A stretch of DNA of 64,000 nucleotides from contig OX457061.1 of NCBI GenBank assembly GCA_949752795.1, positions 38,348,338 through 38,412,337 on the forward strand, in the 5' to 3' direction. This stretch comes from Hyperoodon ampullatus. Its lineage: Eukaryota > Chordata > Mammalia > Artiodactyla > Ziphiidae. A model generated the notes under the pieces. The model saw nothing but the letters and a program-made list of their open reading frames with translations. It made no database searches and was not told where the DNA came from. Every line of letters starts with the position of its first letter. The stretch's first letter is position 1. Below, piece after piece: positions 59,641 to 64,000 of this stretch. A program made the position numbers and the translations under genes.

Positions 59641-60034
59641 GTCCAGGGTTTATTCAGGGCTCTGCATAAGAAGTTGGTGGGGGGCGGGAGGGGGCAGTAA
59701 ATGTGAGAGAAAAAGGTAAAAATAGCAATTTGTCTCTTGAAAGAAGAAAAAAGTAAGTTTTATTTTTTTAACTTTTTATTTGGAAAAAAATGTCAAGATG
59801 ATGAAATGTTACAAGAATAGTTCTGATCTAGTTACCAAGGCTCCCAGTCTAACACCACAGAGATACGAAGACTCTCAGGACTGAAAGTGTAGGTTGGACC
59901 TGGGTGAGTCCAACAAATGCCCTTGCAGAGAATAATTATATTCTCTGATGACAGAAACTAAGCAGTCTTTATTTTTTCTGGGGTAGGTGAACTTTCCCCT
60001 AAATGAGTGGGGAAAGTGGTTCAAACTGTGGGAG
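59641..60034. other. No gene seen
   Basis: Short single-copy stretch with a G-rich GGGGGGCGGGAGGGGGC at about 59680. No supported frame. Confidence 0.4.
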
Positions 60035-60230
60035 GTGATGACAGGACCTTTGGAATCAGACAGCATGGGTTCAGAGCTCAGCACCAGCATTAACTTGTTC
60101 TGTCATGTGAACAAAAATTTAAACCTTTAAGCCTGACTTTTTGTCTGGTAACAGGAAATAATGAGACCTACTTCCCAGAGCTATTTATATCATTAAATAA
60201 GATAATTTTCAAGATCTCGTTAGCAACTGC
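60035..60230 (+). mobile_element. MIR
   Basis: TTTGGAATCAGACAGCATGG and GGTTCAGAGCTCAGCACC, then GGTAACAGGAAATAATGAGA and ATTAAATAAGATAA, follow MIR. Confidence 0.8.
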
Positions 60231-60296
60231 AAAGCATGATTCATCACCCACTGTTACTTCCGTATGATGTCAACACCTGATGAGTGAACAGACCAG

Positions 60297-60490
60297 GGAC
60301 CGTGAAATCCACAGGTCTGGGCTAGATTCGTGGATTTCCCCGTTATTAGCTCAGTGACTGTGGGTAAGTCTCTAAGTCCCTCAGACTCACTTTTTCATTC
60401 ACAAATACAAAAATAATAAAACCTACCACAATATTCTAAGGATTAAATGAGATAACAGTTAGTGCTGTACTTGATGCAAGTCGATAATTT
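60297..60490 (+). mobile_element. MIR
   Basis: CAGTGACTGTGGGTAAGTCT, CTCAGACTCACTTTTTCATT and GGATTAAATGAGATAACA follow MIR. Confidence 0.85.
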
Positions 60491-60519
60491 GAATATAGAA
60501 TGATGAGGACAATGATGAG

Positions 60520-61050
60520 TGTTTTCCCATAGGCCACATATTATGTTAAGTGTTTTAGATGCTAATCTCATTTACTTCTCACAACAATCTTTTTTTAAAA
60601 AATTTATTATTTAGTTAGTTAGTTAGTTTTGGCTGTGCTGGGTCTTCGTTGCTGCACGCGGGCTTTCTCTAGTTGCGGCAAGCGGGGGCTACTCTTCGTT
60701 GTGGTGTGCGGGCTTCTCATTGCAGTGTCTTCTCTCATTGTGGAGCACGGGTTCTAGGCATGCAGGCTTCAGTAGTTGCGGCACGCAGGCTCAGTAGTTG
60801 TGGCTCACGGGCTCTAGAGCACAGGCTGAGTAGTTGTGGCACACGAGCTTAGTTGCTCCGTGGCATGTGGGATCTTCCTGGACCAGGGATCAAACCCATG
60901 TCCCCTGCATTGGCAGGCGGATTCTCAACCACTGTGCCACCGGGGAGGCCCAACAATCTTTTTTTTTTTGTAGAGAAAGTTGAGCTTTAGAAAGATTATT
61001 TAAGTTTCCCAAGGTCACATAGACTCAAGGCCACTTCCTTACTTAATTGT
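60520..61050 (-). mobile_element. MIR, minus strand, split by a long SINE
   Basis: AAGTGTTTTAGATGCTAATC and TTACTTCTCACAACAATC at the left and AAAGATTATTTAAGTTTCCC and AAGGTCACATAG at the right form one MIR with the SINE at 60597-60951 in its middle. Confidence 0.75.
60597..60951 (-). mobile_element. Long CHR SINE (CHRL), minus strand
   Basis: Left tail TTAGTTAGTTAGTTAG, TTGGCTGTGCTGGGTCTTCG; right head GTGCCACCGGGGAGGCCC. AACAATCTTTTTTT repeats exactly at 60583-60596 and 60952-60965. Confidence 0.96.
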
Positions 61051-62024
61051 TAGCTATTTGCCTAGTAATTATTGGCATCCCTCCTTCATGAATTTGTGTC
61101 ATTTCAATTAATCCAGATAAATCCCAGAGGAAACAACAGGGCTGAGTTATTATGGGCACATTCAATACAAGCATTTTTTTCTTATTAGTCTTCTTTTACT
61201 TAAAATGCTCAGCTATCTCAGAACTCACTCGTACTGCCACAGGCAGTCTTTTATTTCACCTGCGCCTTTTCCTAAGACCCAAATATCATACAGTGGGCAA
61301 AAATCTGAGGTGGCTTTGAAGTATATTAATTGCAGGGAAAACTATGGAGAGGGACTCAAGACAAATTTAAATAGCCTTTAAGAGGAGAGGGGAGGTTAAA
61401 GAGAAAATGTTTTCTGAAAAAGTGCTAAACTGAGGAGAAGTGCTTTCACATAATCCTCCAACTTCCAACTGCAAAGGAGGAGACGGTAAGAAAACTCACT
61501 TTACTCTAATCCAGGGGGGCCGAAAGGTGGGATGGGAGGAGAAACCCATCAAAATATCTCAGAGCCACTGTCAGTTGCAGTCATCTTAGCAACTGGTACT
61601 AGGAACATCACTCCTAAAGTTATTTTCCCTATGGGTGAAAAAGACAACCTGAGAGGAGGTGAAATGATAGCTGTGTCCCCTGACACTTGTAGAGGCAGAA
61701 TTTCCAGGTGACGGGCTCAGCATTTGTGTGGGATGGGGGAAGGGTGCCTCTAGTTTGTGTATGTGTGTTTTAGTTCTTATCATGATGCACATAAAACTGA
61801 TAATGGTCGGCACCTTTCATAAAGGTACTGGAGAGAAGAAGGGAAGTTTGTCTTAATTCAATAATCATAAAATAATCTTGGAAAAAAGTGAATCTAGTTC
61901 TGCCTTGAGAAAGAACTAATGATTTGCATATCACTCAGAACAAATTTAACCAGGACGTATGCTTCTCGCATTACCCAGCTCTTCCCATGAGTTGACATCT
62001 TTCTGATGGGCTGACTGGGAAGTG
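61051..62024. other. No gene seen
   Basis: Single-copy sequence. The 75-codon minus-strand frame at 61586-61813 is unsupported. Confidence 0.45.
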
Positions 62025-62225
62025 TGACTGTGATGAGCACAGGCTTTGGAGTTGGGTAGGGTTTGAATCCCAGCTCCATCACCATAGATTAGGTGACTTT
62101 GGGCAATGGCTTGCCTCTTTGCATGTCTTCAGTCAAATGTGGATAAGAATAGCATTGTAAGAAATGAACGCAAGATATAAAGCATTTTGAAAAATGAAGG
62201 TGTTCAGTAAGTACTCAATAAAGAG
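62025..62225 (+). mobile_element. MIR
   Basis: GATGAGCACAGGCTTTGGAG, GGGTTTGAATCCCAGCTCC, AGGTGACTTTGGGCAA and AAGTACTCAATAAA follow MIR almost end to end. Confidence 0.9.
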
Positions 62226-63317
62226 CATAAAAATAAGCCAGAGATCACAGACTAGCAGCCCACCAGCCAGTAGCGGAAGGCATGGCAGCAGGTTTTCTCT
62301 GGTCCCTTCATGGGGGCATGAACTCACTTCATACCTGAACTCACTTATTTCTTATTTCTGTGACTATAAAAGCACCACTGATCTGTCCCACAGGAGATCA
62401 CAGTGGTTTTCCCTTCTTCCTGACTCTACTCAGAGAACAACTTGGGAAAGTAATGCCTTTTCACTCTCATTGGAGCCCCTACAGGGCAGCACCACATACA
62501 TAGTTGAAGGACCAGGTGAAGATGCAGAGAAAGTAACTCTCAGTGCTTAGGTTTCTCATCAGTACCCTTAAGGAAAACTGGACACCTTTTATTTTCTGTT
62601 CCCTGTCTCATTTTGATATTTTCCTGAAAAAAATGCTTTTCTAAAGTTACTGTCGATTCTGTTTCTTCAGGGTACAAAGGAGAGGATACCAGCTCCTACC
62701 ATGCTGCTCACAGCACAGTATATAATGCAACAGATGTAAAACAAGTGAAAAAAGAAGTTGGTGTGGCATTGCTCATGCAAAACAAAATGCATTTCCTCTT
62801 ATAGAAGTTCTTACAAGTTGTCATGATCCTAAATGCTGAAGTTCAATTTCCTAGCAGTTTCCAGCAAAACAAGCAGGTTAGGTTATGAAATAGCATGGGA
62901 GGATTGAGTCCAAACTTTAGCAGAATGGCAACTGTCAACTTTAGTAAGACAATCACTTCTTAAACATATTGGGCATCACTTAGTGAATGCAGTTATAAGC
63001 TCTGACATCAAAGGTCCCCAAATATAGCATCCTAAGCGATATAAGGGCGAAACATCACCAAGAGCCTTTGCTAAAGTGTTCTCTGTACACAGTCCAACCC
63101 TGGGCCTTGGACAAGAAGGGAAGCCTCTTATCCCTGAGGAGTAAGGGTTTCTAGTTCTGACAGCTCAGCAACAGAGATAAATAAACCTTAAATATGGTCT
63201 GAGTCAAGAAGGAGCAAAACATTTAATATCATTTATAAAATAGACAATGAGAGCTTATTTAGGTGATGGTTCAAATTCACTTAACATTTTTGATCTCTTA
63301 CCAGGGATGGGACAATA
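62226..63317. other. No gene seen
   Basis: Single-copy sequence. The 118-codon plus-strand frame at 62194-62550 starts inside the MIR, has no known domain and no splice or promoter context that I can support. Confidence 0.45.
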
Positions 63318-63378
63318 GACTGTGAGCTCCCTGAGGGCAAGCCTGTATTGTATTGGTAGATGAACATTTGGAGAATGA
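63318..63378 (+). mobile_element. L2 fragment
   Basis: TAGACTGTGAGCTCCCTGAG and GGGCAAGCCTGTATTG are typical of the L2 3' region. Confidence 0.65.
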
Positions 63379-63384
63379 ATGGCA

Positions 63385-63500
63385 GTGTATTAGGTGTTTT
63401 CCTCTATATTGCCACGTTTAAACTCTAGTTCATGGATAATGAAACTGGGGCTCAGAGCACCTGAAGGGGTTATTGCCTAAAGTCACAGTAGTGACAACAG
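63385..63500 (-). mobile_element. MIR fragment, minus strand
   Basis: CAGTGTATTAGGTGTTTTCC, GGATAATGAAACTGGGGCTC and AAAGTCACAGTAGTG follow the reverse complement of MIR. Confidence 0.65.
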
Positions 63501-64000
63501 TCCTCCGTCCTCCTTCTTAGCTCCCTGGCCATCCTGGCTGTCAGAGCACAGCCTCCAGGTCTGGTGAGTGAGACCAAAACCGAAGTTGTGTTTGGTAGGT
63601 AGCTGTGTCCACATGTCCTCTAGTGAGTGAGGTGAGGCTTGGTAGAAAGTTTCAATCCCAGTTGCTGCTGGGATGACAGCAAGAACCAGTCTGGACTGTG
63701 AGGATGCTGTTTGCACATTCAGGTTTGGAGGCAGGAATGCGTAGGAAGAAGGGAGGCAGAGAGAAAGTGAAATAGTTCACAAGGCCCTTCAGGGAGAGCC
63801 TGGGGAGGAGGTTGTGAGAAAAGCTAAGGAAGAAAGACATAAAGCTAAAGCTTCAGATAGAGAATGCATCCCTTAAGAGGAGCAACTACGGAGCCATCAG
63901 ACTGCATGTAGCCGAAAACCCTCTTTTCTTCAGCAAGCACAGTGTTCGCCTCCTTGAATGGGATGTCTTGAAGCAGAGCATGTGCTCTGCAGATGACCAC
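63501..64000. other. No gene seen
   Basis: Single-copy sequence to the window edge. Two overlapping minus-strand frames of 77 and 62 codons show no domain. Confidence 0.4.

Noticed and set aside
62194..62550. 118-codon plus-strand frame as a possible exon
   Set aside because: It starts within a MIR, has no recognisable domain, and no conserved splice or promoter signals could be supported.

Overview
This window is nuclear DNA from a whale or dolphin (Cetacea). The main evidence is thirteen copies of a tRNA-derived SINE that begins GGCTTCCCTGGTGGCGCAG, in a short form of about 210 bases and a long form of about 350 bases; these are the CHR-SINE family of cetaceans and their relatives. Ruminant BovB LINEs and pig PRE-1 SINEs were not seen. 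Many L1 copies belong to one related, fairly young group. I find no host protein-coding gene that can be supported and no RNA gene. Nearly every longer open frame is a piece of L1, a SINE read in frame, or simple sequence. The one recognisable host gene is a dead processed copy of UBE2N. Interspersed repeats cover roughly three quarters of the window.

Layout. 1-5001: an MLT1-like LTR end, then minus-strand L1 with two later L1 insertions inside older ones. 5002-7760: a mariner-like terminal scrap, an ERV-L-type pol remnant, and an MLT1-like LTR end. 7740-19470: old HAL1/L1M sequence carrying three SINEs, a solo LTR, the UBE2N retrocopy and a full-length L1 (11525-17984), itself hit by two SINEs. 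19530-27815: two minus-strand L1 pieces separated by non-L1 DNA that includes a GC-rich block. 28030-34080: old plus-strand L1M sequence interrupted by an LTR, a 5'-truncated L1 and a long CHR SINE. 35240-41500: a long, decayed L1MA-like element with two SINEs and an AT microsatellite. 41500-44800: MIR fragments, an LTR and microsatellites. 44797-52585: a decayed minus-strand endogenous retrovirus with a recognisable 5' LTR, a polypurine tract and only a stub of its 3' LTR. 52586-64000: mostly single-copy sequence with MIR, L2 and old L1 fragments, one L1 insertion and one long CHR SINE.

The parts do not work together as a pathway; the window is a record of layered transposition. Its clearest feature is the nest at 11513-19209. 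Three copies of one short target sequence show that a UBE2N retrocopy entered HAL1 DNA, that an L1 then entered the retrocopy's own target duplication, and that SINEs later entered the L1. I found no new defence, toxin, CRISPR or metabolic system. Family names were assigned by recognising sequence, without a database search, so subfamily labels and outer boundaries are approximate.
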